NCBI GenBank assembly: GCA_025331125.1
Contig: JAOALB010000046.1
Coordinates: 1 to 64,000 of the forward strand
Source: Mycogone perniciosa
Taxonomy: Eukaryota; Ascomycota; Sordariomycetes; Hypocreales; Hypocreaceae
Direction of reading: 5' to 3'
DNA: 64,000 nucleotides
Positions 35,418 to 46,600 of the stretch are shown here, piece after piece (the stretch's first letter is position 1; each line of letters begins with the position of its first letter). Made by a program: the position numbers and the translations under genes. The notes below the pieces were generated by a model that saw only the letters and a list, made by a program, of their open reading frames with translations, was not told the origin of the DNA and did no database searches.

Positions 35418-35809
35418 CGGATGTATATACAACAACGAGGCGTTTATGGCAGGCATGAATTCATCTTTATCTTAGTTTCCTTGATAAACAAATAAACGTT
35501 ACATACTCAATGACACCAAGAAAGAAAAGAAAAGTCATATAGATCATATGGTTCCAGCGCTCATCAAGCGTTACCTGCTGTTGTGTGCCTTTTTTTACCC
35601 TTTTATTTTGCAGTTCCCAGTCCAGTTTTGACCCAACGTACCTAAAAGAATAAACTCCGTAAATGCCCAAAATTCTGGCTGGCCTGCTGTTTTCTAACGC
35701 AGCGGGATATAAAAGTCCTGTTTTGCCAACCCGCAGTATGTATATAAAGTGGAATACCCTAAAAGGAAGAAGAAAAGGAGAAGAAAAGGAGAAGAAAGGA
35801 ATGCGATAC
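35418..35809. other. Convergent intergenic gap
   Basis: 3' regions of the MCC alpha and amidoligase genes. It contains a purine-rich A/G tract at about 35758-35800. No gene seen. Confidence 0.6.
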
Positions 35810-36992
35810 TTATTTTGTTAGCATATCTTTGTAGGTCTCGGGAAGGTGTCTGCTCATGTGAGATTTTCTTGCTGCTCGGCGGATGCGCCTCCACCACTGC
35901 TCAAGATGATGAGGGAAACTGGGATCCTCAGGAGGGACATATGAAGAAAAAGTGTTGATGAGATCCTAGACGAGGGATTTTGTAAGTGAGATGAGTTCGC
36001 CAAGACGATATTCGAAAAAAAAAAGAAGAAAAAGAAAAAGAAAGAAAAAGGGACAGGGGGAAAACTCACCTCTTCTATTGCCAGGGTGATGAACCCCAAG
36101 ACAAACGCAACCCAGGCCAACATGCCCTTGGTGTTGAGGAACTGATTCCCACCGCGGAATTCAACGGTCCCTGTACATCGACCTGTCTTTGGATGCGGGA
36201 AGATATTCTGGAAGTTCCACAGCACATATCGATTCCCCTGCATATAATAATACAAGTCCTCCTTCCTGTTCTTCGCCTTGATCTCCGCCGCTATCCTTTG
36301 CAGCGATATGGTATCCTTGCCCCAGAGCAGTGCCTCGCGAAGGCCCGACTCGATAGACTGGCTGTTCATGCGGCAGTACTGGTTTTCTTGACGAGAGGGC
36401 GGCAGGATGGAGGCGACAAAATCCTCGTAGACGGCAGTGGCAAAGGCAATTTTTTTGAGTGACTTAAAAGAGAACTTGTCCTTGAGGTTGACGGGTGTGA
36501 CGTGGACGTGGCCGCCGCATGAGATGTCCTTTTGGGGCTTGAAGTGCACACGCATGGCCTCCCAGAAATCGGAGATGATGTGACTGACGGCTTGGGTTGT
36601 GTCAAGCTTGGGGGAGACGACTTCCATGCAGACTATGGATTGCAGGTGCGGGTTAGTATTCGTATTCCATGCCACCTTGTGTGAATTCTGCAGGCACGTA
36701 TGTTGTGCATATCACACTATGATAGCATGTGATAAATAGACAGATGAATGAAGAACGAACCGAATGGTCGTGGCCGCTTCAGCGAACCATCTCGCGTGAC
36801 AAACCATTTGCCGCCGTAATATTCTGGATGCTTGCTGTATTTGGAGCAATCATCGTGGACGGCTTGAATGCCTCGGTTCCGCAGCTTCTGGGCCAACTGG
36901 CGGTACCAATCCACATTGGTGAAGCTCTCGCCGTTGCCATAGGGCTTGGTGACAGCCTCAATCTCAACACCGAAGTTATAGTGCTTCACCAT
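35810..36992 (-). CDS. Putative amidoligase (GCS/COOH-NH2 ligase fold)
   Basis: Member of the putative amidoligase family of the glutamine-synthetase-like COOH-NH2 ligase fold, predicted to form amide or peptide bonds with ATP. Exons 36761-36992, 36070-36632 and 35810-35965 give 316 residues; introns are 128 and 104 bases, the latter with a long pyrimidine tract. Predicted metal and ATP residues: E10 and E12 in FGVEIEA, E81 in VCMEVVSP, H119 and H121 in CGGHVHV, R165 in YCRMN, and E235/R237 in TVEFRGGNQ. RDGSL also matches the family. A C-terminal tail with WWRRIRRAARKSHM is basic. The next gene upstream, divergently transcribed, is a gamma-glutamylcyclotransferase-like protein. In bacteria these families are known to be neighbours. 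The substrate is unknown. Confidence 0.85.
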
Positions 36993-38016
36993 GTTGGCTG
37001 CGGTATTGGCGGCGGTCTAAGTCGGGGAATACGGAGGAGCAGGGCGAACGAAAACAAGGCTACACGATAATAATACAGCCTGGGAAATTGGTGAATGAGG
37101 AGAATAAAAGAGGACGAGAACAAAAGAAGAAAATGAAGGTTGATATCCTCCGACTGTCGTGGTTCCGTGCACCGCCAGACGATGCGACTCCTGGGATGGC
37201 CTCAAACAAAACAATTCCCTATGCAAGGTCGGCGTGTCATTCACATGACCTTTTTCCCTCTCCATAAGCTCACCGTTTTGTTAGCGAATGCAGGGCGTAA
37301 GGTGGGCAAAAGCAGGGCCAATTCTCCTGCGCAGCCGCCTGTTCGTTGTCCGCCTCTTCTCCTGTTGTTGTGCTCCCTGCCTTGGAGAGTACGGGTACTA
37401 CTCAGACAGGTATGTAATGATGGCCTCATATCCAGACCTAGTGGAGCAGCGAACGTGGCAGCCAGGCTTACGGACTGCGTTCCCCGTACATACGGGAGAC
37501 CGCTGCTGAAACCCGCTGCCACGCTGGGGAAAAGCTCCCTCATCATCATCATCCCTCGCCCCAAAGGAGCCTGTCTCTAAGACGTGGTGCATAGTAATTG
37601 GCGCTTGGTCCGTGTTTTGTGGCCGCCGCCGCTTTTTTGCTGCCCAACGTCATGTATGTATGTATGCATCATCAGCAGAGATCCACTCACCTAACCGCCA
37701 GCTTCACTTACACCATACAAAGGATTCCTGTTGGCTGGCCATGAATGCAGAAGACGGCAGTCCGCCCTGCGCTCAGCCTCTTGATGGCATCAATGATGTA
37801 ATGTTGCAACCATGATGTAGGGATGTGAGTGAGCAGTATGTATGATAGGCAGTGCTCCGTAGGACGATCAGAGAGACAATCTGAGCACAAATTGTCCCAC
37901 CATCCATCCTTCCGACAGAATAATTCACGGCATATCATTCGGAGCGTCCGATTCTCCGGTCTTACACCCATCCGGCCGATCTGATATCGTTCTTTGATAT
38001 CATCCATCCAATCCAC
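36993..38016. promoter_or_regulatory. 1-kb divergent promoter, amidoligase / cyclotransferase
   Basis: The region between the two divergent start codons. Frames of 60-146 codons on both strands look like chance. No other gene is seen, so the two enzymes are direct neighbours and may share control. Confidence 0.45.
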
Positions 38017-38991
38017 ATGGCACCCGCCACCTCCGGCCAATCCTCGAAGAAGAAGCAGAAGAAACAGCAGCCGCAACAGCCAGCAGCGGCTGAATCACCG
38101 CCAACCAAATACTACTTCGCCTATGGCAGCAATCTGCACATTAAGCAGATGAACAGGCGATGTCCCAATAGTAAATTCATCGGCAAGGCCCGCCTGTCCA
38201 ACTACCGCTGGCAGATCAACGAGCGCGGATATGCCAACGTCACAGAGGCTGAGGGCCATTGGGTGGACGGCCTTGTATATGAGATCGACGAGACAGACGA
38301 GGCCAAGCTCGACATCAACGAGGGTGTGTCCAAGAATGCATACAACAAGCACTACATGACTGTGCTCCTTCATCGCGCCCAGACTGCCTTGTACCGTCGT
38401 CCGATTTCTTGGATCGTCGATAAGGGCGGACCCGCGGCTGTATGCAAGCAGGTCAAGCGTGTAGCCAAAAATAGCGGAGAATATCCCCATCAATGGGAGG
38501 ACAACGTGCTCATCTACATCAACCCAAATTACATTGAGGACAGCGACCCCAGGGATGAATATGTCAAGCGCATTAACCTGGGCATTGCAGACGCCAGGGC
38601 GCTGGGCATCGATGAGGACTACATCCGCAATTGCATCCGCCCCTTTATCCCTGAGGTTTCCGGATCAAGTCTCAGCTGTTCGGACGTCAGCACCTCCAAG
38701 GGTAAAGCAGCATCGGCAAGTCGTGGTAGGAAATTAGCTTCTCCTGCGCGGTACGATGAGCTTTCTCCGGCACCCAAAGCACGATCTGTTAGTCGACCTC
38801 AGCAGCAAACAGTGCCGCGATCCCCCTCGAGAAACCCTCCCGAAAAAGACAATGGCAAGAATCAAGGCACGGCCCCTAAGGACCAGCCACCACCGTTGCC
38901 CCCACGACCAGTGAATCAATACTATGATCTTCCCATGATCACGGTTGAGGGGGTACACATTTCGGGCTGGGGATGGTGGCCGTCATTTTGA
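38017..38991 (+). CDS. Gamma-glutamylcyclotransferase-like (GGCT/AIG2 fold) protein
   Basis: Enzyme of the fold that releases 5-oxoproline from gamma-glutamyl amines or peptides. The single exon gives 324 residues. After a Lys/Gln-rich start, the domain begins with YYFAYGSNLH (32-41, substrate-binding Y-G-S-N loop). It then has N-KFIGKARLSNYRWQINERG and LVYEIDETDEAKLDINEGV with the likely catalytic E102, and ends near 215. The long C-terminal part is Ser/Pro/Lys-rich and low-complexity with a polyproline stretch (PPPLPPRP) and an aromatic end (GWGWWPSF); such a tail is not part of the minimal enzyme. The gene starts 1024 bases from the divergent amidoligase, so one enzyme could make and the other break gamma-glutamyl-type amides; this pairing is inference. 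Confidence 0.85.
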   Translation: MAPATSGQSSKKKQKKQQPQQPAAAESPPTKYYFAYGSNLHIKQMNRRCPNSKFIGKARLSNYRWQINERGYANVTEAEGHWVDGLVYEIDETDEAKLDINEGVSKNAYNKHYMTVLLHRAQTALYRRPISWIVDKGGPAAVCKQVKRVAKNSGEYPHQWEDNVLIYINPNYIEDSDPRDEYVKRINLGIADARALGIDEDYIRNCIRPFIPEVSGSSLSCSDVSTSKGKAASASRGRKLASPARYDELSPAPKARSVSRPQQQTVPRSPSRNPPEKDNGKNQGTAPKDQPPPLPPRPVNQYYDLPMITVEGVHISGWGWWPSF

Positions 38992-39111
38992 TAAGGAGAA
39001 GCAGGAAGCGAGCGAAACTGTGATTTTTGTAGAGAAGCCGCGATGTAACCTCCAATCCAGTCAACATGTAAGTAGGTGTCTAGATGCACTCTATTCATAG
39101 GTGTCTCATCT

Positions 39112-40545
39112 TCATCTTCCAAGGAAGCGCTGCTGACATTTCGCTTCACCAAGTCCAGAATATTGCCGCAGAAATCGAGTCTTTACTTTTTTCGTCCGTT
39201 GGGTTCTAGGCTGTGAGATTAGAAGTTGGAAAAAGCAGCGAGGAATAGACATCTTACTCTTTAGTGCTGATGAACTTTTGCGAGGCCCTTCCTGGGGTGT
39301 GTTTGAGTGGTCCCACAAGAATCTAGTCAGTGTCGACATCTGTGGAACATCTTCGTCATCATTTCCCGCATAGACCAGTACCGTTGGTCTGCAAACTGTC
39401 TTCATACCCGACTTCTTACCCAGCTCAATCCTCTCAACGAAGAGGCCTGGAGCAAGATCGAACAAGTATGAGACATTGCGACGGGCCTCGGAGGATACAT
39501 TTGTCCCGCTGAGATCCAGAGGCAGACCATCGCTAGCGAGATTGACGCACTCATATACCTCGAGTCTCGACCAGGCACTTCGTGCAGGCCACTTCAAGGA
39601 GAAGATGTTTGATGCGAGTTGAAGTTGATGTGCAAGGTCCGCAGCTGGGTCGATGATACTTCTGCGAATGGAGTTTTGGAGTTCTGTGGTCGGTATCTTG
39701 GGTGCAACCATTGATAGAAGGGCGGCTAGATCTTCTGAAATTAGATTGAGATACGATGATCTCCTCGATTTGAATGCATTTTGAGTTGTCAAGGCTGTGA
39801 GCGTTTCGCATCTCCATTCCCTACAATGCGACACGTCTCCAATGCTGTCAGTGTTTGTTCTCACGAAGAAACGATGTCAAAAATAATTCATACCTCTCGG
39901 CAATTTCGACATGACGCTCTCGATTTCGTCGATCCATGTGGCAGTGGTTTCCCCATCAGTATCATCTAGAGGGCAATAGAATGACTTCGCAAAAAAGACC
40001 ATCCACAAATAATACATGATTACCGCCATAATGTGGAATTCGTCGGAGTCGGAGGCATTAAGACAGCGCTTCGCTGGGTCTCTGAGAAGAGAGACGAATC
40101 TTGTGACTTGAGTAGGACTCGGTCGAGATTTTACTCGGCCGCTTTCTAGGTCGTCTAAGATTGGCCCAAGTCGGTTCTCAACCCATCGCTGCACATTTCC
40201 ACATAGTTTTCGGTAGGCCTCTTGCGCTTCTGACTCCGTAATATCCTTCCTCTGTGGTTGGAGGCGAAAGATTCGGTCCTTGGCCTCTTGTAGCTCCTTC
40301 GACTTTGCCTTGGACTGGCTGCGGGCTTGAGTGAGTAGAGTTTGCGTCTCTTGCAGTTCCTTTTGCATCGATTCCAGCTTCCTTAATAGTTTCACATTTT
40401 CCTTTTCCTGGACCTCGAGTTCCTCCTGTCGAGAGTCTAAAACCGCTTCAGTAAACCGACGCAGTCTGATCTGGTCCGATAACTTGGTCTCAGTGCCAAA
40501 ATTCCGCGGTGGTAACTCGGGAACCCTTGCTCCATTTGGTGCCAT
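39112..40545 (-). CDS. Coiled-coil fungal protein of unknown function
   Basis: Exon 1 (39894-40545) starts MAPNGARVPELPPRNFG and has a strong coiled coil at about 35-110 (Glu/Lys/Leu heptads with many Gln). A helical domain with WVENRLGPIL and VIMYYLWMVFFAKSF follows. A 99-base intron (39795-39893) leads to exon 2. This has a helical start (LNLISEDLAALL) and a C-terminal beta-rich segment with FVERIELGKK and TVLVYAGNDDED. The 3' end is unsure: reading straight through stops at 39112, but a GTAAGA donor near 39260 could instead give a shorter tail ending near 39183. The gene is divergent from the Hsp70-like gene. I do not recognise a family. Confidence 0.65.
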
Positions 40546-41367
40546 AGTTTCTCTTGAATCGTTTCTCAGTTGAACAATCCCGAAATAAGGTGTTTTTTGG
40601 CGGGTGAGGGACGAAATCATTGAAGCGGCAAGTGGATTTTCCGATGTTTCGATCGCTCGCAGTTCTCGATGTCACATCATATAGCTCCAACGATGCATCT
40701 CCTCCAGTCCCCTTGTCGGTAATCCGAGGGGTGTTGAAGGAGCTGGACTGGCAACAGCATGGGTCCATACAGTCTCACTTGGCTTGGGTTCCGAAAAACC
40801 CACCAGTGCGTTGTCTGACCAAGGCCCAAGCTGTAGACTTGTAAAATCAGTTAGATGTGTCTTGGACCCATAGTAGTAGCATTGATTTGTGGTCTGTGAC
40901 TGGTTTCTTCATGCCCAACACAGACCTGTCGTTGGGCTCCACCACATGCGTGATGACAGGGTTTTACGATTGGTTACGAGCATGCAGGCTTGGGGAACCA
41001 ACCAGTAGGAGTTGACTTACATGGAATGATTCTTGGACCAATTATACGTGCATAGAGAGGTGTCCCAAAGCTTTTATCGGTCAGTACAAGCATCCTTGGC
41101 TTGTCTTGCTTTGAATGCGGTGTCTAGCGGAGCCTGTCTAGAACCATTCAGCACCTCCTATTGGCATCAATGTCGATGGTAAATGATCCGTTACCCTGGT
41201 TCTTGGCATGTTGGGACGATAAGTGTCCCCCAAGGCAACACACGCAGTGTACCCATCTATCCAAATCAAGCCTACCTGTGAGCTCTATAGGCACTTACTG
41301 AGACTTTCTGATGCTGACATCACCATAAGATACTCGTCGTAGGAATTTATCCATTTCGGCCGTGACC
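40546..41367. promoter_or_regulatory. Divergent promoter, coiled-coil / Hsp70-like genes
   Basis: 822 bases between two divergent starts, with no gene inside. Shared control is possible. No clear heat-shock element array was seen. Confidence 0.4.
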
Positions 41368-43378
41368 ATGAGTGAGAAAAGAAAAATCGTCGTTTCGATT
41401 GACTTCGGCACCACTTTTTCGGGCGTCGCTTGGGCAGAGACAACCCGAGTAAGTTGGTTTTATCTCCAGACGTTTCCTTGCCATGCTGAAAGCCTTTAGC
41501 CGGATATCCAGCACGTGGTATCGGACTGGCCATCAGTGAGCTCGTCCCATAGCAGCCCCAAGGTCCCAACAGAGCTGCGAAAAGTAGCCTCTGGCTGGCA
41601 ATGGGGATTTCAGATTCCAGAGTCCGCCAAACGAAGTAGATTCTTCAAACTGTCAGTCACTTTAGAAACCACGCAAAGCCAGTGACTAATTTCCATCCCC
41701 ATAGGAAACTCGATGAACCATCGAAGACAAAGAAGGACGGAGAGTCAGCCCAGGAGCTAACCAAGATATACCTATCATGTCTCCACACACACTTCATCAG
41801 TGTGTTGGAGAGGAAGCTGGGACCTAGTGTAGTACGATCGACACCTATGGACTTTGTCGTCACAGTTCCTGCGATCTGGTCCAATACTGCGAAACAGGCA
41901 ACAGAACGAGCAGCGGCGATGGCAGGATTTTGCGGGGATCTGAGAATTAGGTTGATAACAGAGCCTGTTGGTCTCCACGCAACGTCCAAATACGCAGTTT
42001 TGCTAACCATCAGCAGGAAGCAGCAGCACTATACACAGTCAAATACCTCAGCCCTTCCGTGTTGCAGATTGGCCGGAGATTCGTGGTCTGTGACGCTGGA
42101 GGAGGCACCGTAGATCTCATAACGTACGAAGTCACGAGAGAATACCCGTTGGACGTCAAGGAGGTAACAGAAGGTACCGGCGGCAAGTGTGGGTCTTCGA
42201 TGCTCAACATGAGGTTTCGGCGCTTCCTGAAGCAAGCCCACACTGAGAAATATTGGACCGATGAGCGACTTGTCCTTGCCATAAACGAATTTGAATCGGT
42301 ATGTACATCGTGAACGATACCCTGCATCTTGCGGATAAGTCTCATGGTCCGCAGTTCAAGAAGGATTTCTATCCAAAGGGCGAACCACTTACACTAAAAG
42401 TCGACTCATCTCTTGGTGTCAGAAGAAACCGATTCACAATATCACAAGACGAGATGATCAATAGGATATGGGACCCTATCATGAAAGACATCATATGCCT
42501 CATCAAGGAGCAGATCTCAATGGCGGGCGATGATGTGGCTGCCGTTATCCTGGTCGGAGGATTTGGCCAGAGCAAATATCTCAAGCATCGTGTTCGTGAT
42601 GCCATCGCCCCCTGCGTTCGAGTTCTTCAGCCAGAGAATGGCGTAACAGCAGTGGTGAAGGGGGCGGTGATCTATGGCCTTAGCCAATACCAACCCAAGC
42701 ATGCTGGAGTAGGTATTGCCTCACGGGTTGCTCGACGATCGTATGGCACCTGCTTGCTTACCAAATACGACCCAACAAAACATGATCCCAAAGAAAAGTG
42801 GGTGACAATGTAAAGGCTCGTTTTATAAAGCTGACCATGGCCACAGATTCTGGTCTGAAAAGGAAGGGGAGCATGTTGTCATAGAAATGTGCTGGTTCAT
42901 CCGCAAGGTAAGCAAGGCTGTCATCCAAGCTTCCTAAATACCATGGTGACACCATATCAGGGTCAGTCGTACCCTGAGGGAAAACCCTCCACGATTGAGT
43001 ACCAATGCGACATCCCCGTCTTCATGGGTCACGATCCGCAAACAGAAATCGATATTTACAGCAACGGGGATGACGACGGAGCGCCGATACACGTCACTCC
43101 TACCACCAGACGTGTTGCCACGTTGTCGCTAGATTTGGATAAGATACCAAAGTCGGTAAAAATTGCTGCGGGAAAGAAGAAGATGGGCTGGCATCGATAT
43201 TACTGCTTAGTTGGAGTGATCGAAGCCAGTTATAGATCCGCCATGATAACGTATACCGTGAAGCTTGGAGGTGAGTTAATCTTGTTCGTTTGTAAACACA
43301 GATAGGTCGATCTGAAGCGACAGATTTAACCTTGCGATAGGAGTGACACATGATGCTATCAGTGTGCGGTACGCATAA
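41368..43378 (+). CDS. Hsp70-like ATPase (HSPA12-type), eight exons
   Basis: Actin-fold ATPase related to Hsp70/HSPA12, a family widely expanded in filamentous fungi. Exons 41368-41448, 41500-41651, 41705-41966, 42014-42298, 42355-42797, 42847-42907, 42961-43270 and 43341-43378 give 543 residues. Seen motifs: phosphate-1 loop VVSIDFGTTFSGVAW (residues 8-22), VTVPAIWSNTAKQATERAA, connect-1 EPQEAAALYTVKYLSPS, phosphate-2 VCDAGGGTVDLITYEV and the adenosine motif ILVGGFGQSKYLKHRV. A C-terminal beta-rich domain of about 150 residues follows, not a canonical Hsp70 substrate domain with a helical lid. All introns are GT-AG and 47-70 bases. A chaperone role is not proven for this group. Confidence 0.88.
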
Positions 43379-43463
43379 CAGGATGAGCATATTTTATTAG
43401 ACAAAGGGAACTGAGACAATGGGAAATGTGCTTTGTTGCTGTACATAATCATCTCGAGCATTG

Positions 43464-43482
43464 TACGGAGTAGTACTCCGTA
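43464..43482. repeat. Inverted TACGGAGTA / TACTCCGTA pair
   Basis: TACGGAGTA (43464-43472), one base, then TACTCCGTA (43474-43482). This inward-facing arrangement could form a hairpin. It lies in the 3' region of the Hsp70-like gene, about 160 bases before the Mec1 leader. Confidence 0.75.
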
Positions 43483-43644
43483 AGCTTGGAAGGCTTCATT
43501 CATCCCAAGAAGTTGGATCGTTAATTGGCATCACGGGCTACATCACGTGATGTCGCGTTCGGCCCGCAACGTTCCTGTCGCGTCCAACTTCATTTCCATC
43601 TTGACTTCTTCAAGGCCGCCCAAACTCAGCACACGCCGTCACCA

Positions 43645-43662
43645 ATGCGCGACACGCGATGA
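43645..43662 (+). promoter_or_regulatory. Five-codon upstream ORF abutting the Mec1 start
   Basis: ATG at 43645 opens a five-codon frame (MRDTR) whose TGA stop (43660-43662) directly touches the ATG of the large kinase (43663). If the transcript starts upstream of 43645, ribosomes would terminate and could reinitiate at once, damping synthesis. No transcript start is visible, so the role is inference. Confidence 0.4.
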
Positions 43663-46600
43663 ATGAGGGCCCCAACAGAAAACCTGATTTCCAGGGGGGG
43701 CGCCGGAATGGCTGCTGATGGAGGCGAAGGCGGTCCGCCGCCTTCCACCTTAGCCGCGCAGCTGGTTGAAGACATCTCGACGTCCTCCAAGATTTCCCGA
43801 TCCGACGAAAACAGTGAACTCAAAGGGCTGTTTGCCATAATTCAACGTGTAAAAGACAATCCGGATTTTCTCAAATCGTCGAACGATCGAATTGAGCACA
43901 ATCATATGCTCATATACGTGTACTGCCGAGTTGTTCTTGAAGGCATCAGACTCGACGACCCATTCCCAGACCGAGCATATGTACAAAAAGAGTTGCTGAA
44001 GACCATCAATTTCTTGAAGTTCACAATCAAAGAAACCCCATCTGTACTTGACTATAGGAGCAATAGCCATGGGCTTTTGTTTCGGGGGCAAGAACCGTTG
44101 TGGATTTGGCTGCTTCCCCAGCTGCTGAGAGTCTTGGGACACTCCCTATGCATTGAGCTGGAGAGTTTGATGGAAGGGCTCCTACAATATGTTCTCCTTG
44201 CCGTTGCACGAACTGGAGCGCTGTGGAAGCTAGCGCCGTCCTTGGGGCTGTACTTGCGGGCATCTTTGACCTGTATGTTCCCTTGTTGTTATGCGAGGCA
44301 AGGGCTAATTTGACTGTAGCAATCCTTGATCATCTCCAAAATCTATCCCTAGCTCCCTCCCATACAGATGTGCGCTTGAACCTGGAGCTCCCCCCATCTC
44401 TCGCTCTGGACCAAATCCTAGACAAAGACCAGCAGCATGTGGCCAAACGTATCTCATGTTCTATTTCCTTCGCTTCTCAAGCTCTACGACAAGCATCAAG
44501 CTTAGCCAGAGTTCTGGCATACCCATTCACTTCCCAGGACCCTGCGTTCTCGTGTGGTATGTCGTTGGTGGAAAATGGACCATGGCTGATGGACGCCTGT
44601 CTGGACTTGCGTCACATCCAGAAGAGATGGGAAGTAAATTCCCACAGTTCGCCCATACCTCTTATTAATATGACATTGGATGTGATAAAAGCCTCTGTTG
44701 GCGACCATGACCTAGTTCCTTCCCTCAAGGACAAGGCATGTGCGCTTCTTATTTTACTGTGTAGCGAAATGGTATCGTTCCCTGATGAACTGGTCCAGAT
44801 GGAGCCGAATGGCGAAACGACTAGATCATCATGTTGCATAGCTCTACTAGCTATTGCACAAGCTTCTTTAAAGTCATACTCAACAGGCCGAATGGCGGCG
44901 TCGAAGCTCGTCCAGGAACTTACTTTGCTGTCATCGCAATACTCCACTATCGGAGAGGACACGGACATTTGGAGATGCACGATGCTGCTCGGACAAGTCG
45001 TACATTCCTCATCACAGCAAACTTTCCATGAAACTACACATCCCTCAAAATTTCACGACGAAGAAGTGCGCAGATGTGTTGAGGAATTAGGCCTCAATCA
45101 TGAGCAACTGAGCCAAGCCACCAATGCTACGAAGAAGCGAAAGCTCTCAAAGGAGACGTCGGATTTCTTACCTCTGGTTACACAAAGTATATTCGATGTC
45201 CTCAAAGTTGCCCAGTCTTCGGATGACGATATCGTTGTGTTCGAACAGGTTTTCTTGTCAGTATTAAGGTCTTAATGATGCTCGTCGTTCTAACAAAATC
45301 GCAGGGATGGGTATGGGAAGTGTGACCAAGCCAGCCAATGTCTCGTCATTGACCTCTTGTCGCGAATCTGCTGCATCGCTGACAACTCTGTCCGAACAAC
45401 TACATCACAGGCACCGTTTCCAGCTTCTGTCGAGTGCTCGGTATGTGAAGGTGGTGCTCCTTCCACACTTGTAGCTTCTTCAAACAACGCAAAAAGCGAA
45501 GTCAGATTGATCTTTTCGAAATTGATTCACGCTAGCGCCTTTCTGGAATCTAGACGACCTAGGGTTGCGGCTATGATCGCACTGAGGAGACTGGTGTTGC
45601 ATTGTGAAGATACAGCCTTCCTCAACCTTGAAACTTCAAGTTTGGGACAATGGTGTCTAAAGTCATTGAACAGCTCTGTAAGGGAGCTTCGGGTTGCAGC
45701 CGGCAGAACTCTGACGGCCTTCATGCCGCAAAAGCCCACTCGCTATATAAACGATGAGCTACTTTCCCGCAATAGAAAGAATTCAATCGCCCTCCTACGA
45801 TCGACATCAGAAACAGATCAGCCTCTCTTGGTGGAAACACGAATCATGGCCTGGGGTCAGCTTGGCAGAGTTGTAACCGAAGACGAGCTAAATTTGGTTC
45901 TAATCAAGCTTGTTGAATATTTGGGGAGCAGCAATAACATCGAGTCAGCTTTTGCTTTCAATGAGCTGCTGAATCTTGCTGAGGCCCGCAGGACCACACC
46001 TCGTCGTCTTTTCGAGCCTTTCTGGAAGAGTCTTGCCTACATGGCGACCAAAGATATGGTCCAGCGTCCACAAAGAAGTCGAGCAATCGCGGAACTGCTT
46101 CAAATAACTGTCAATGAGCTCCTTCTTTTGATACAAACACATGCACTTCCCTGGCTTGTGCTCGATAAGCGCATAGATGTCATTCAGAAAATTGCGGAAG
46201 CCCGCCATGAAAAAGAGATTTGGTTACCACTGGTGGACAATCCCAACATGGCAGCCATCTTGTCATTGTTGATGACACAAGAAACCGAGGACATTGAGGA
46301 GTTCGCCAAGTCTCGTCTAAACGCGATGTCTCCGCACTTTCTTTCACTTACTCTCTCGAATATAATTCAGTCCGAACCAGTGTTGACTGCTATAGAACTG
46401 CTGAAGGCGGCCGCAGAGGCCGATGGTTCTCGTAAACGACAGGTTCGTACCCGAGACGGCGGTTCACCAGGATATAATCTAACAAGGTGCAGATTCACAA
46501 AGCGTTGTCGACAATGGCAACTATGATACTGGGATCCAGCAAGGAGACAAAACATAAGAAAGGGAACATAGTTGGTCGTTTCCTGCAGGCATACATTCTT

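Noticed and set aside
45269..45304. A 36-base intron in the Mec1 gene
   Set aside because: Below normal length; the GTCAGT donor at 45257 gives a 48-base intron in the correct phase.
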